Shown here one piece after another: positions 9,771 to 17,781 of a DNA stretch of 64,000 nt (positions within the stretch are counted from its first letter, which is position 1; the number at the start of each line of letters is the position of its first letter). Source of the stretch: an uncultured Opitutia bacterium (lineage in GTDB: Bacteria > Verrucomicrobiota > Verrucomicrobiia > Opitutales > Opitutaceae); contig CAIUOU010000014.1 in NCBI GenBank assembly GCA_903900845.1, forward strand, positions 80,112-144,111, given 5' to 3'. Below the pieces are notes generated by a model, which saw only the letters and a list, made by a program, of their open reading frames with translations, was not told the DNA's origin and made no database searches. The position numbers were made by a program, and so were the translations under genes.

Positions 9771-10020
9771 AGTTAAACGGCGAGGAGGATTGTCCGGAGG
9801 AGATCGGGTTTTGCTGACGACGAGCGGCCCGCCATCCTTCGCGATGCTTGCGGATCCAATCCAAGAGCGCCCGTTCGAACCCGATGTCGTAACCCAGCCG
9901 CTCCGACTCCAGCCATTTGTGCCTCAGGATCTCCTCCCGCTCCGCCAGGAACTCCTGGTAGAGGCTCGACTGTTTCACAAACTCGCGAGACGTCGGCGAC
10001 TCTGGAGCGCTTTGGGACAT
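9736..10020 (-). CDS. Small conserved helical protein, function unknown
   Basis: A 94-residue cytosolic protein. The core (residues 20-68) is a charged two-helix segment including EREEILRHKWLESERLG, then DIGFERALLDWIRKHREGWR. A similar W-x-SE-x-G-x-D-x-G-x-E-x-AL-x-DW-x-x-x-HR signature occurs, from memory, at the end of DUF4032-like proteins and in small stand-alone proteins of several phyla; I cannot name a function. The last 25 residues are Ser/Gly-rich and probably disordered. The frame is followed by a nested hairpin region and is separated by 54 bases from the Mrp ATPase upstream of it on the same strand. Confidence 0.6.
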   Translation of the reverse strand: MSQSAPESPTSREFVKQSSLYQEFLAEREEILRHKWLESERLGYDIGFERALLDWIRKHREGWRAARRQQNPISSGQSSSPFNSPETSGTGSVA

Positions 10021-10074
10021 GCAGCGCCTGAAGGGAGTAGGACTAAGCAGAGCCTGTCAATTCCGGCGCCGCAC

Positions 10075-11178
10075 TCAGATTGCCGGAGTTTTGCGGTTTT
10101 CGACTCGTGCGAGCAGGGCGCTCGCAATCTCCCGAAACACTCCGGCGGCCTCGCCTTCGGGGTGCTCCACCACCACTGGTGATCCGCGGTCTCCCCCGGA
10201 ACGAATCTCCGGCATCAATGGAACTTGGCCTAGCAGGTCGGTGCCTAGCTTCTCGGCGGTCACCAGGCCGCCGCCCGTGCCGAAGAGTGCGTGGCGGTTT
10301 CCGGCTGGATCGGTGAAGTGGCTCATGTTTTCCGCCACGCCGAGCAGAGGGACATTCACCTTCTGGAACATCAGGCCACCCTTGCGCGCCACGTTGGTGG
10401 CGGCGGCCTGGGGGGTGGTAACCAGCACCGCACCGTCGAGCGGCAGGGTTTGCACGAGGGATAACTGAGCGTCTCCCGTTCCAGGGGGCAGATCAATCAG
10501 GAGCAGGTCGAGCTCTCCCCACTTCACGTTCTGCACGAACTGCTGCACGGTTTTCATGATCATCGGTCCGCGCCAGATGACCGGGGTGTTGTCGTCGACC
10601 AGAAAACCCATGCTCATGACCTTCACCCCGTGCGACTCCATCGGGATGAGCATGGCCTCGGCACCGTCGCCCTCCACCTCAGGTCGGCCGCTCAGCCCCA
10701 TCATCAACGGCACGCTCGGGCCGTAGATGTCACAATCCATCAGTCCGACCCGGCCCGCGCGGCCGCGGGCGGTGAGCAACTGCGCCGCGGCGCAGGCGAG
10801 GTTGACGGCAAACGTGCTCTTGCCGACGCCACCTTTGCCCGAGGCAATCGCGATGGAGTGCTTGATCCCCTTCGGGGATCCGCTGTTACCGCCGAGGTTC
10901 CCCCCGGCTGCCCCTGCGGGAGTTGCCGCCGGCCGGGTTGCGGCGACCGCGATCTCCACGAGAATGTCCTTCACCCCGGGCTGTCCTCTCAGGACGCGCT
11001 CCACGTCAGCCTTAATCTGAAGGGGCGCCTTGCTGTCGGTCGTCGTAAGGCTCAGGGCTACCTTCACGGTGCCGTCGAGGAATCCCGCGGAGCGGACCAG
11101 GCCGAACGACACGATGTCGCGGCTGAAGCCTGGATATTTCACCTGTTTGAGGAGTTCCTTGATCTGTTCGGTGGTCAC
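10075..11178 (-). CDS. apbC: Mrp/ApbC-family P-loop ATPase, lacks CPxC motif
   Basis: A 367-residue MinD-like ATPase that normally carries and transfers [4Fe-4S] clusters. Residues 1-80 form a MIP18/DUF59 domain, followed by an Ala/Gly linker (80-105) and the deviant Walker A GKGGVGKST (114-122). Downstream motifs DCDIYGPS and IDLPPGTGDAQ are present. The segment that usually carries the cluster-binding Cys pair reads ENMSHFTDPAGNRHALFG (283-300) and contains no Cys, so cluster binding at the standard site is unlikely. The start is GTG at 11178, which places the DUF59 domain at the N-terminus. It is divergent from the tolB-like gene. Confidence 0.85.
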   Translation of the reverse strand: MTTEQIKELLKQVKYPGFSRDIVSFGLVRSAGFLDGTVKVALSLTTTDSKAPLQIKADVERVLRGQPGVKDILVEIAVAATRPAATPAGAAGGNLGGNSGSPKGIKHSIAIASGKGGVGKSTFAVNLACAAAQLLTARGRAGRVGLMDCDIYGPSVPLMMGLSGRPEVEGDGAEAMLIPMESHGVKVMSMGFLVDDNTPVIWRGPMIMKTVQQFVQNVKWGELDLLLIDLPPGTGDAQLSLVQTLPLDGAVLVTTPQAAATNVARKGGLMFQKVNVPLLGVAENMSHFTDPAGNRHALFGTGGGLVTAEKLGTDLLGQVPLMPEIRSGGDRGSPVVVEHPEGEAAGVFREIASALLARVENRKTPAI

Positions 11179-11264
11179 GGCGTTGGCGGAAGCAGTTAAA
11201 GGTTGTTATGCCGCGATGCGGCGCAAATAGAAATGCCCCGAACCAAATCCGTGTCTTCTACGCC

Positions 11265-12461
11265 ATGCGAATTCCCTCCCGCCTGATCCTCGCTCTCGTC
11301 TCCCTCGCCACCCTGCTGCCCGCCGCACGGGGCCAGGGCGCCCGCAACATCGGTGAGGTGAGGGTCAATGTGAACAACGCCGCGATCGCGGTGCGGGTTA
11401 CCGGTGCGACTCCCGAGTTGCAGGCCCTTGCCCAGACCGCGTTCAACGCCCACGGCCGCTACCGGGTCGTGGCCTCGGGGCATGCGTTTGACCTGCGCTT
11501 CTCACCGGCGGGTGCGAACCAGGTGAAGGTCGACATCGCCCGCGCCTCCGGCGCCGCCGTGCACTCCCAGGTCGTGTCGGCCTCCTCACCGCGACAGGCC
11601 CTCCTCAAGGCCGCCGACGTCGCGGTGGAAAAAACCAACGGTCTCGGCCTGCGGGGCTTTTTCGCGGCCCGTCTCGCGTTTGTTTCCCGGCGCAGCGGGC
11701 GCGGGGAGGTGTTCACTTCGGATCTATTCCTCGGCGAGGCCAAACAGCTCACTCGTGACGGGGCGCACGTGTTGACACCCCGCTGGGCTCCGGACGGCAC
11801 GCGCGTGGTTTACACGAGTTTCTTCCGCTCGAACGCGCCCGATGTCTTCGCTTCGAATGTGACGACTGGTGCCCGCGAGACGCTTATCAGTTTCCGGGGC
11901 ACCAACAGCGGCGCGCGTTTCAGCCCCGACGGACGCCAGTTGGCCGTGATCATGACCGGCGAGGGCGCGCCGGACCTGTATGTGACCAGCGCGCAGGGAC
12001 GCTCGCCTTCCCGCAAGACGCGGTCCGACGCGGTCAAGTCTTCCCCGTGCTGGTCGCCCGACGGCAGCCAGATCGTGTTCGCGATGGAGCCGGGGCCGCA
12101 GCTTTACGTCATGTCGGCTGCGGGCGGTGCGCCCCGCCGGCTGTCGATCGGCGTCAGCACCTATGCGGCGGAGCCGGATTGGAGCCGGACCGATCGCAAC
12201 AAGATCGCCTGCACGGTGCGCGTCGGCCGCCAGTACCAGATCGCCGTGTACGATCTCGCGGCCGGTGCCGGAAAAGTCGTTTCGAAGGCCAGCTTCGATG
12301 GAGTGGAGCCCAGTTGGCTAGCTGACGGTCGCCACATCGTGTACACCGCGCGCGACCGCAATTCGAGCTACCTCTGCGTTCTCGACACCGAAACCGGCAA
12401 CAGCACGCGCCTCGGCGGCGTCGACTCCCAGGCAATGCAGGCCAGCGTCTGGAATCCCTGA
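11265..12461 (+). CDS. tolB: TolB-like periplasmic beta-propeller protein
   Basis: A 398-residue secreted protein with a signal peptide ending near residue 23 (LLPAARGQG). Residues 25-130 form the alpha/beta N-terminal domain and 150-398 hold WD40-like PD40 repeats: PRWAPDGTRVVYTSF, ARFSPDGRQLAVI, PCWSPDGSQIVFA, then two more. TolB belongs to the Tol-Pal envelope system that keeps outer-membrane integrity during division. No tolQ, tolR, tolA or pal is visible nearby, so assignment to the Tol complex rests on the domain order alone; it could be a TolB paralogue. Confidence 0.75.
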   Translation: MRIPSRLILALVSLATLLPAARGQGARNIGEVRVNVNNAAIAVRVTGATPELQALAQTAFNAHGRYRVVASGHAFDLRFSPAGANQVKVDIARASGAAVHSQVVSASSPRQALLKAADVAVEKTNGLGLRGFFAARLAFVSRRSGRGEVFTSDLFLGEAKQLTRDGAHVLTPRWAPDGTRVVYTSFFRSNAPDVFASNVTTGARETLISFRGTNSGARFSPDGRQLAVIMTGEGAPDLYVTSAQGRSPSRKTRSDAVKSSPCWSPDGSQIVFAMEPGPQLYVMSAAGGAPRRLSIGVSTYAAEPDWSRTDRNKIACTVRVGRQYQIAVYDLAAGAGKVVSKASFDGVEPSWLADGRHIVYTARDRNSSYLCVLDTETGNSTRLGGVDSQAMQASVWNP

Positions 12462-12480
12462 GGACGGAGTGGGAAAATAA

Positions 12481-12508
12481 AAAGGCCGCGCTTTCTGGCG
12501 CGGCCTTT
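12481..12508. terminator. Bidirectional terminator between tolB and sod
   Basis: A perfect 11-bp stem (AAAGGCCGCGC with GCGCGGCCTTT) with a six-base loop. The left flank AAAATAAAAAGG gives a T-rich tail on the minus strand, so it can serve both the tolB-like gene and the convergent superoxide dismutase gene. Confidence 0.85.
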
Positions 12509-12529
12509 CAGGAAAGGGTGGCGGGTGAT

Positions 12530-13162
12530 TCAGCTGATCGCGGCCTGGTAGTTGGCCTCAGCGGCGTCCCAGTCGACGACGTTCCACCAGGCGGTGACGT
12601 AGTCGGGGCGGCGATTCTGGAAATTCAGGTAGTAGGCGTGTTCCCACACATCGAGCCCGAGGATGGGCTTGCCCTCGATGCCGGCGACGACCTTGCCCAT
12701 CAGCGGACTATCCTGGTTGGCGGTGGAGCCGATCGCGAGTTTCTTGTCCGCTCCGACGTACAGCCAGGCCCATCCTGAGCCGAAGCGCGTCGCGGCGGCC
12801 TGCGCGAAGGCGGCCTTGAATTTATCGAAATCGCCGAAGGTGCCGCTGATGGCCGAAGCGAGGGAGCCCTTGGGGGCGCCGCCCTTCCCGGGGCCCATGA
12901 TATTCCAGAAGAACGCGTGATTACTATGGCCGCCGGCGTTGTTGCGCACGCCGCCACGGATGGCCTCCGGAACCTTGGAGAGGTCGGCGATCAGCGCGTT
13001 GACGTCCAGCGCGGCGAGGGCCGGGTGGTCTTTCAGAAGGTTGTTCGCGTTGGTGACATACGCGTTGTGGTGCTTGCCGTGGTGGATCTCCATCGTGCGC
13101 GCGTCGATGTGCGGCTCGAGGGCAGTCGGGGCGTAGGATAACTTCGGGAGTTCGTAGGCCAT
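12530..13162 (-). CDS. Superoxide dismutase (Fe/Mn family)
   Basis: A 210-residue enzyme that converts superoxide to oxygen and hydrogen peroxide. Metal ligands are His27 (EIHHGKHH), His82 ([10 protein letters not shown]), Asp171 and His175 (LDVWEHAYY). QDSPLM at 150-155 suggests the manganese or cambialistic form, as Mn enzymes carry the second-shell Gln there. There is no signal peptide when translation starts at the ATG at 13162, so it is cytosolic. It is a single gene that converges on tolB through a shared terminator. Confidence 0.95.
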   Translation of the reverse strand: MAYELPKLSYAPTALEPHIDARTMEIHHGKHHNAYVTNANNLLKDHPALAALDVNALIADLSKVPEAIRGGVRNNAGGHSNHAFFWNIMGPGKGGAPKGSLASAISGTFGDFDKFKAAFAQAAATRFGSGWAWLYVGADKKLAIGSTANQDSPLMGKVVAGIEGKPILGLDVWEHAYYLNFQNRRPDYVTAWWNVVDWDAAEANYQAAIS

Positions 13163-13234
13163 GGTGGGTTGTTTCTTTGGTGATCTGGTCGGTGGAAAAA
13201 CGAGTCGGGGAACATGCACCGGCCCTGGAGGGCG

Positions 13235-13780
13235 TCAACCTTGGCCGGGCGCGTCCGGCCCGCCGGGGCCGCGTTTCAGCCGGAAAAAGGTCTGCAGGAG
13301 CTGGCGGCACTCATCTTCCATGACACCGCCGGCCGTGAGCTCTAGGTGGTGGTTCACCCGCGGCAGGTCGTTCAGGTTGGTGGCACCGCCCAGGCATCCC
13401 ATCTTGGGGTCGGGAACGGCGTAGCAGACGCGGCGGACGCGCGACATCAGCATCGCCCCGGAGCACATCGGACACGGCTCTTTGGTGACGTAGACGGTCG
13501 CGCCCTCGAGGCGCCAGTCGCCCAGGTGCCTTGCGGCCTGGGTCAAGGCGAGCATCTCGGCGTGCGCGGTGGGGTCGCGGACGCCCTCAACGGTGTTGTG
13601 CGCGGAGGCCACGATCTCGCCGCCGATCTCGATGACGGCCCCGATGGGCACCTCGTCGCGCCGCCAGGCATCTATCGCCTGGTTGTAGGCGTGCGCCATG
13701 AAGAACGTGTCGTCGCGGATCAGCTGCGAGGGGAACCGTTTTTCGAACGGGCAGGGGAGGTCGGGCTGGCTTTCGGGCAT
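13235..13780 (-). CDS. tadA: tRNA-specific adenosine deaminase
   Basis: TadA converts A34 of tRNA-Arg(ACG) to inosine. The zinc site is complete: His73 and catalytic Glu75 in TAHAEM, Cys103 and Cys106 in PCPMCSGAM. The protein (181 residues with the ATG at 13780) has a 25-residue N-terminal extension before the usual MAHAYNQAI-type helix; the internal ATG at 13699 is an alternative start. A guanine or other small deaminase is less likely, because the region after PCPMC (SRVRRVCYAVPDPKMG) is TadA-like. It is divergent from infA across 103 bases. Confidence 0.88.
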   Translation of the reverse strand: MPESQPDLPCPFEKRFPSQLIRDDTFFMAHAYNQAIDAWRRDEVPIGAVIEIGGEIVASAHNTVEGVRDPTAHAEMLALTQAARHLGDWRLEGATVYVTKEPCPMCSGAMLMSRVRRVCYAVPDPKMGCLGGATNLNDLPRVNHHLELTAGGVMEDECRQLLQTFFRLKRGPGGPDAPGQG

Positions 13781-13800
13781 CGGCTCCGCGGAGGGAATCC

Positions 13801-13830
13801 TTGACTAGAGAGGTGGCTCTCTGGCTTACA
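13801..13830 (+). promoter_or_regulatory. Weak candidate promoter of infA
   Basis: TTGACT (13801-13806) is a good -35 hexamer. The sequence 18 bases later (CTTACA, 13825-13830) is a poor -10. It lies in the divergent tadA/infA gap, 54 bases before the infA start. Confidence 0.25.
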
Positions 13831-13883
13831 AGGGCTTTTGCCAAAGCCACCTATGCCGAACACCTCTTCCCGTACTGCCGCCC

Positions 13884-14150
13884 ATGGCCTCTGATGCGAA
13901 TGCGATAGAAGTGGAGGGCAAAGTGGTGGCGGTCCTCCCGGGAACCATGTTCAAGGTGCAGCTGGCCAACGGCCACGTCGTCCTTGCCCACATCTCGGGC
14001 AAGCTGCGCAAAAACTTCATCAAGATCGCCGCCGGCGACATGGTGAAGATGGAGATGAGTCCGTACGATCTCGAGAAGGCCCGGATCACCTTCCGCATGA
14101 AGGAGTCCACTCCGCCTCCCCCGCCCATGCCGCGGCGGCGTCACTACTGA
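13884..14150 (+). CDS. infA: Translation initiation factor IF-1
   Basis: An 88-residue S1/OB-fold protein that binds the ribosomal A site during initiation. The core [20 protein letters not shown], then [20 protein letters not shown] and [10 protein letters not shown], is diagnostic of IF-1. It is longer than the usual 72 residues because of a C-terminal tail with a proline run and a basic end ([12 protein letters not shown]). It is followed 21 bases later by an intrinsic terminator, so it is probably monocistronic. Confidence 0.95.
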   Translation: MASDANAIEVEGKVVAVLPGTMFKVQLANGHVVLAHISGKLRKNFIKIAAGDMVKMEMSPYDLEKARITFRMKESTPPPPPMPRRRHY

Positions 14151-14171
14151 TCCGCGTCCCCGAATCGCGTC

Positions 14172-14200
14172 GACGCCCCCTCCGCGGGGCGTCTTTTTTT
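14172..14200 (+). terminator. Intrinsic terminator of infA
   Basis: An 8-bp stem GACGCCCC with GGGGCGTC, followed by seven T (14194-14200). It ends five bases before the xerD start, so xerD needs its own initiation or read-through. Confidence 0.88.
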
Positions 14201-14205
14201 CGCCC

Positions 14206-15138
14206 ATGCGGTCCGACCACAGCCGCGCGCCGGAGCGCTTCGCGGCCGACACCGAATCCTTCCTCGCGTATCTCGGCCTCGAGCGCGGCCTCTCGGCCAA
14301 CACGCTCGCCGCCTACCGGCGCGACCTCGACCAGGCCGCGGATTTCCTCGACGCCCGTGGCGCGGGCGGCTGGCTCGCGGTCACGCCCGCGCTCGCCTCC
14401 GAATGGATCAGTTCCCTCGGCGCGGCGGACTACCGTGCGACGAGCCTTGCGCGGAAACTCTCCGCGCTGCGCATGCTGTCCCGTCACCTTGTGCGCGAGC
14501 GTCGCCGTGACGACGACTTCACTGCGTTGCTCACCGGCCCGAAGCCGGGCCGCCGCATCCCGCGCACGCTGCCGCCGGCGGACATAGCGAAACTCGTGGA
14601 GGCGCCGTCGGGCGGGGGCTCGTTCGCCCTGCGCGACCGCGCGATTCTCGAACTGTTTTATTCCAGCGGACTGCGCGTATCCGAGCTCGTCGCCTTGCGG
14701 ATCCAAGAGGTCGACCCGAATGAGGGCTTGGTACGCGTGCTCGGCAAGGGCTCGAAGGAGCGGGTCGTGCCGGTCGGTGGGCGCGCCTGCGACGCGCTCA
14801 CAACGTATTTGTCCGCCGGCCGGCCCGGGCTGGTCCGGACGCACACCGGCAGCCACGTTTTCCTGAACCATCGCGGGCGTCCGATCTCACGCGTGGCGGT
14901 GTGGATGATCGTGAAGAAACACGCCCGGCGCGCGGGTATACCCGACACCGTGAAACCCCATGCTCTGCGTCATTCGTTCGCCTCGCACCTGCTCGGCGGC
15001 GGGGCGGACCTGAGGGCGATCCAGGAAATGCTCGGGCACGCGAGCATCTCGACCACGCAGATCTACACGGCGGTCGACCCCGGACGGATCGTCGACCAGC
15101 ACGCCCGTTTCCACCCGCGCAACCGCGAGGGCGGGTGA
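14206..15138 (+). CDS. xerD: Tyrosine recombinase XerD/XerC type
   Basis: A 310-residue site-specific recombinase that resolves chromosome dimers at dif. Residues 10-105 are the SAM-like core-binding domain. The catalytic residues are all present: Arg157 (SGLRVSEL), Lys181 (GKGSKER), His252 and Arg255 (HALRHSF), His278 (LGHASI) and nucleophile Tyr287 (TTQIYT). The size and these motifs fit XerD closely. No attachment site, excisionase or phage gene adjoins it, so it is housekeeping rather than an integrase. The ATG follows the infA terminator after five bases. Confidence 0.9.
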   Translation: MRSDHSRAPERFAADTESFLAYLGLERGLSANTLAAYRRDLDQAADFLDARGAGGWLAVTPALASEWISSLGAADYRATSLARKLSALRMLSRHLVRERRRDDDFTALLTGPKPGRRIPRTLPPADIAKLVEAPSGGGSFALRDRAILELFYSSGLRVSELVALRIQEVDPNEGLVRVLGKGSKERVVPVGGRACDALTTYLSAGRPGLVRTHTGSHVFLNHRGRPISRVAVWMIVKKHARRAGIPDTVKPHALRHSFASHLLGGGADLRAIQEMLGHASISTTQIYTAVDPGRIVDQHARFHPRNREGG

Positions 15139-15506
15139 CCCGGTGCGGCTCCGCCGCAAGGGAAGGCCTTGGGGTCACGAAACACACCAAACGCACGAAA
15201 CCGAGCCGCTGCGCCCGCGTGCGGCACGGAAACCGAGTAACACGGAAACCCGTTCTCTGAACGCCGACCGTTTAGCCGCGGCCGCCAGCCGCGGAGGGTT
15301 CCGATGTAGCGTTGGATACATTGAATCGTTCTCCCAACGCGATGGTCGCAGTTCAAGGAGCTCTCAGGAGTCATCCCGCGTTCCTGATTTCCGGATTTGC
15401 TCCGTCCTCTGTGTCCTTGGCGCCTCCGTGGTGGAACCATCCCACCGCGCCGTTTCACACCCCATCAAAGGCATGGCACGCACGCCTTCGTGATCTAGCG
15501 AAAGCC
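15139..15506. other. 368-base non-coding spacer with short repeated phrases
   Basis: I find no gene here. Two stretches look like intergenic phrase repeats: 15176-15202, built from CACGAAAC and ACGCACGAAACC, with echoes CACGGAAACCGAG and CACGGAAACCCG at 15224-15251; and 15402-15434, with CCTCTGTGTCCTTGG and CCTCCGTGGTGGA. From memory, similar phrases recur between genes in Opitutaceae and some other bacteria. AGCCGCGG occurs twice near 15275-15296. A minus-strand copy of TTCCCTTGCGGCG lies at 15152-15164. Confidence 0.5.
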
Positions 15507-16082
15507 TCAGGCGCGCGATACGCCTTCCAACGCGTCGGCCCGCCTGGCCCGCCGCGCGGCAAATTCCATTGCCGCGGCGAAAAGGCCCGTGAACACGAGA
15601 TCACCGACTAGGGTGTTGCGGAAGAAGAGCAGCGTGGGCGGAAACTCGGGGCGCCCGACGGTGAGCGCCTGCCACCAACCGGCGGCAGTGCGAGCGTAAG
15701 CGGGATCGCGCAGCCAAGCGTCGGTATTGGTCGCGAGGTAGAAAAGAACCGAACCGGTGAGGGTCGCGGTGAGCAGCGACCCCCAGTTGCGCCGGCGGGA
15801 GACCGCCAGACCGATCGGCACGGCGGCGACGAAGCAGAGCGTGCGCACCAGCGCGCTGGTCCACGCCCACGTGTCACCGGCGGCGGCGTAGTGATGGTCG
15901 AGATAAAGGTCCGACAACACGAGCGCAGCGAGCGGTGCGATCCAGAGGCGGCGCGCGGGAAAATAGACGGCTCCGCAGAGTACGAGCGCCATGAGGGGCG
16001 TCACGTTGGCGAGGGCGGGGAAGTGGATCGCGGCGATCCGCCAGCCGGCGGCGAGTACGAGAACGATCAGGGCGACGGGCAT
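15507..16082 (-). CDS. DUF6580-type membrane protein
   Basis: A 191-residue integral membrane protein with about five hydrophobic segments (near residues 2-18, 25-50, 72-90, 95-112 and 155-172). The blocks NVTPLMALVLCGAVYF, LAALVLSDLYLDHHY, TGSVLFYLATNTDAW and FFRNTLVGDLVFTGLF match what I remember of DUF6580, whose architecture resembles the S component of ECF vitamin transporters. Function is unproven. The next gene upstream on this strand is a cobalamin adenosyltransferase 61 bases away, so a cobalamin-related role is an attractive inference. The ATG at 16082 is preferred to an upstream TTG at 16118. Confidence 0.72.
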   Translation of the reverse strand: MPVALIVLVLAAGWRIAAIHFPALANVTPLMALVLCGAVYFPARRLWIAPLAALVLSDLYLDHHYAAAGDTWAWTSALVRTLCFVAAVPIGLAVSRRRNWGSLLTATLTGSVLFYLATNTDAWLRDPAYARTAAGWWQALTVGRPEFPPTLLFFRNTLVGDLVFTGLFAAAMEFAARRARRADALEGVSRA

Positions 16083-16143
16083 TGGGGGAAGCGTGGGTGT
16101 CCGTTCGCGGCGGTTCAAGCGCGCGGAACGGTTCGTGCTGCGC

Positions 16144-16683
16144 TCATTGCTCCGCCTCGCGGGCGAGCAGCCAAAGGAGATCCGCTAGGCGGTTGATAAA
16201 CTGCCGCAACTCCGGACGCACGTGGCGGCCGGTCCTTGGCAGAGCAGTGAGCCGGCGCTCGGCGCGGCGGCAGACGGTGCGCGCGACATCCAGTGCGGCC
16301 GAAAGCGGGTTGGCGCCCGGCGTCGCCCAGCCGTCGAAACGCAGGCCGCGGGACTCGAGGGTCGCAACCGCCTCGTCGAGGCGCGCGATATCAGCCGCCG
16401 CGACCTTGATGAAGGAGGATGCCGCGTAACGCGACGCGTCGGATTCGGCGCAGGCTATCTCGCCCATCAGCGCGACGAGGTTGCGTTGCACCGTCTCGAG
16501 AAGGACGCGCACCTCCGCCTCCCGGGAGTGGCCGACGAGGACCGTCTTCGCGGCGCCGAGGGAGGTGTTCAACTCGTCGAGCGCACCCACCGCCTCGATC
16601 TGTGGATGGTCCTTCTCCACCCGTTGCCCGTAGAGGAGTCCCGTGGTGCCGTCGTCCCCTTTTCGCGTCGAGATCGAGGCCAT
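16144..16683 (-). CDS. PduO-type ATP:cob(I)alamin adenosyltransferase
   Basis: A 179-residue enzyme that makes adenosylcobalamin from cob(I)alamin and ATP. The N-terminal ATP-binding motif TRKGDDGTTGLLYG, the middle helix with LDELN, and the C-terminal ARTVCRRAERR plus FINRLADLLWLLAR are the PduO-family signatures. It implies use of coenzyme B12-dependent enzymes. It sits in a minus-strand run: peptide deformylase, Gfo/Idh/MocA oxidoreductase, this gene (nine bases after the oxidoreductase stop), and the DUF6580 membrane protein. Confidence 0.92.
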   Translation of the reverse strand: MASISTRKGDDGTTGLLYGQRVEKDHPQIEAVGALDELNTSLGAAKTVLVGHSREAEVRVLLETVQRNLVALMGEIACAESDASRYAASSFIKVAAADIARLDEAVATLESRGLRFDGWATPGANPLSAALDVARTVCRRAERRLTALPRTGRHVRPELRQFINRLADLLWLLAREAEQ

Positions 16684-16692
16684 GGTGCGACC

Positions 16693-17775
16693 TCAGGCGA
16701 TCCGGCGGGCGGCGAGTTGGGCGCGGAGGCAGAGCTCGGCCGCCTTGAAGGCGTGCGCCTGGGTCATGGCCTTTTCAGTGCGGTTGAGGCAGTCGAGGAT
16801 CAGCTGTCCGAAAAACCGGAAGCCGACTTTGCCGGCGACGTGGAAGTGGTGCTCGCCGGCGTCGTCCACGAGGTAGACGTGATCGCCGGTGCGGTCGCGC
16901 GCGACGTCGACGTACTTGCGCAGTTCGAGGTAACCTTTGGTGCCCAGGATCACGGTGCGGCCGTCGCCCCACGTGGAGAGTCCGGCCGGGGTGAACCAGT
17001 CGACGCGGATGTAATTCGAGGAGCCGTTGTCGCCGAGCAGCGAGGCCTCGCCGAAGTCCTCGAACTCCGGCTTGTCGGGATTGGCGAAATTGCCCACCGC
17101 GGCCTGCGTGACAGTTGCGTCGGTGGCGCCGGTGTAGGTGAGGAATTGCTCGAATTGATGGCTGCCGATGTCGGTGAGAATGCCGCCGTACTTGGCGCGT
17201 TCGAAGAACCACGCGGGCCGGCCGGCCTTGCCGAGGCGGTGCGGACCGAGGCCGATCACCTGGATCACGCGGCCGATGGTGCCGGCGGCGACCAGATCCG
17301 TGGCGTACATCGCGGCCTCCACGTGCAGGCGCTCGGAAAAGTACACCATGTACTTGCGACCGGTGCGGGCGACCGCGGCCTTCGCGGCGTCGAGTTGTTC
17401 GAGGGACGTGAACGGAGTCTTGTCGGTAAAGTAGTCCCTGCCGGCCTCCATCACGCGGATGCCGAGCGGACCGCGGTCGCAGGGGACCGCGGCGGCGGTC
17501 ACGAGACGTACGGCGGAATCGGCTAAAATCTCGTCCAGCGAACGTGCCACACGCACCTGAGGGTAGCGCGTTCGGAACGCCTCCACCTTGGAGGCATCGG
17601 GGTCGTAAACCCAGCGCAGCTCTCCGCCCGCCTCGAGGAGTCCGTTGCACTGACCGTAGATGTGGCCGTGGTCGAGGTGCGCCGCGGCGAAGACGAAGTC
17701 ACCCGGCTGCACCACGGGGCTCGGCTTGCCCTGCGGGGCGTAATTCATGCCGTCGGATTTCTGGGGCTGGCTCAT
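16693..17775 (-). CDS. Gfo/Idh/MocA family oxidoreductase
   Basis: A 360-residue NAD(P)-dependent sugar-type dehydrogenase. The Rossmann half spans residues 25-150, but its first strand is unusual: VFAAAHLDHGHIYG in place of GxGxxG. The EKP motif reads DKTPFTS, with lysine kept. The second half contains ILTDIGSHQFEQF, with the conserved Asp and His of the active site (GxxxDxxxHxxD-like), and ends with a typical helical tail. The substrate is unknown; Verrucomicrobia have many such paralogues acting on sugars or inositols. The ATG at 17775 follows the deformylase stop by six bases, so it is cotranscribed. Confidence 0.8.
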   Translation of the reverse strand: MSQPQKSDGMNYAPQGKPSPVVQPGDFVFAAAHLDHGHIYGQCNGLLEAGGELRWVYDPDASKVEAFRTRYPQVRVARSLDEILADSAVRLVTAAAVPCDRGPLGIRVMEAGRDYFTDKTPFTSLEQLDAAKAAVARTGRKYMVYFSERLHVEAAMYATDLVAAGTIGRVIQVIGLGPHRLGKAGRPAWFFERAKYGGILTDIGSHQFEQFLTYTGATDATVTQAAVGNFANPDKPEFEDFGEASLLGDNGSSNYIRVDWFTPAGLSTWGDGRTVILGTKGYLELRKYVDVARDRTGDHVYLVDDAGEHHFHVAGKVGFRFFGQLILDCLNRTEKAMTQAHAFKAAELCLRAQLAARRIA

Positions 17776-17781
17776 GCTGGG

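Noticed and set aside
14206..15138. XerD-type gene as a phage or island integrase
   Set aside because: Size and motifs match chromosomal XerD, and there is no attachment site, tRNA target or phage gene nearby.
15143..15493. Open frames of 100-130 residues in the xerD spacer, both strands
   Set aside because: They run through repeated phrases and have odd composition and no similarity to known proteins by eye.
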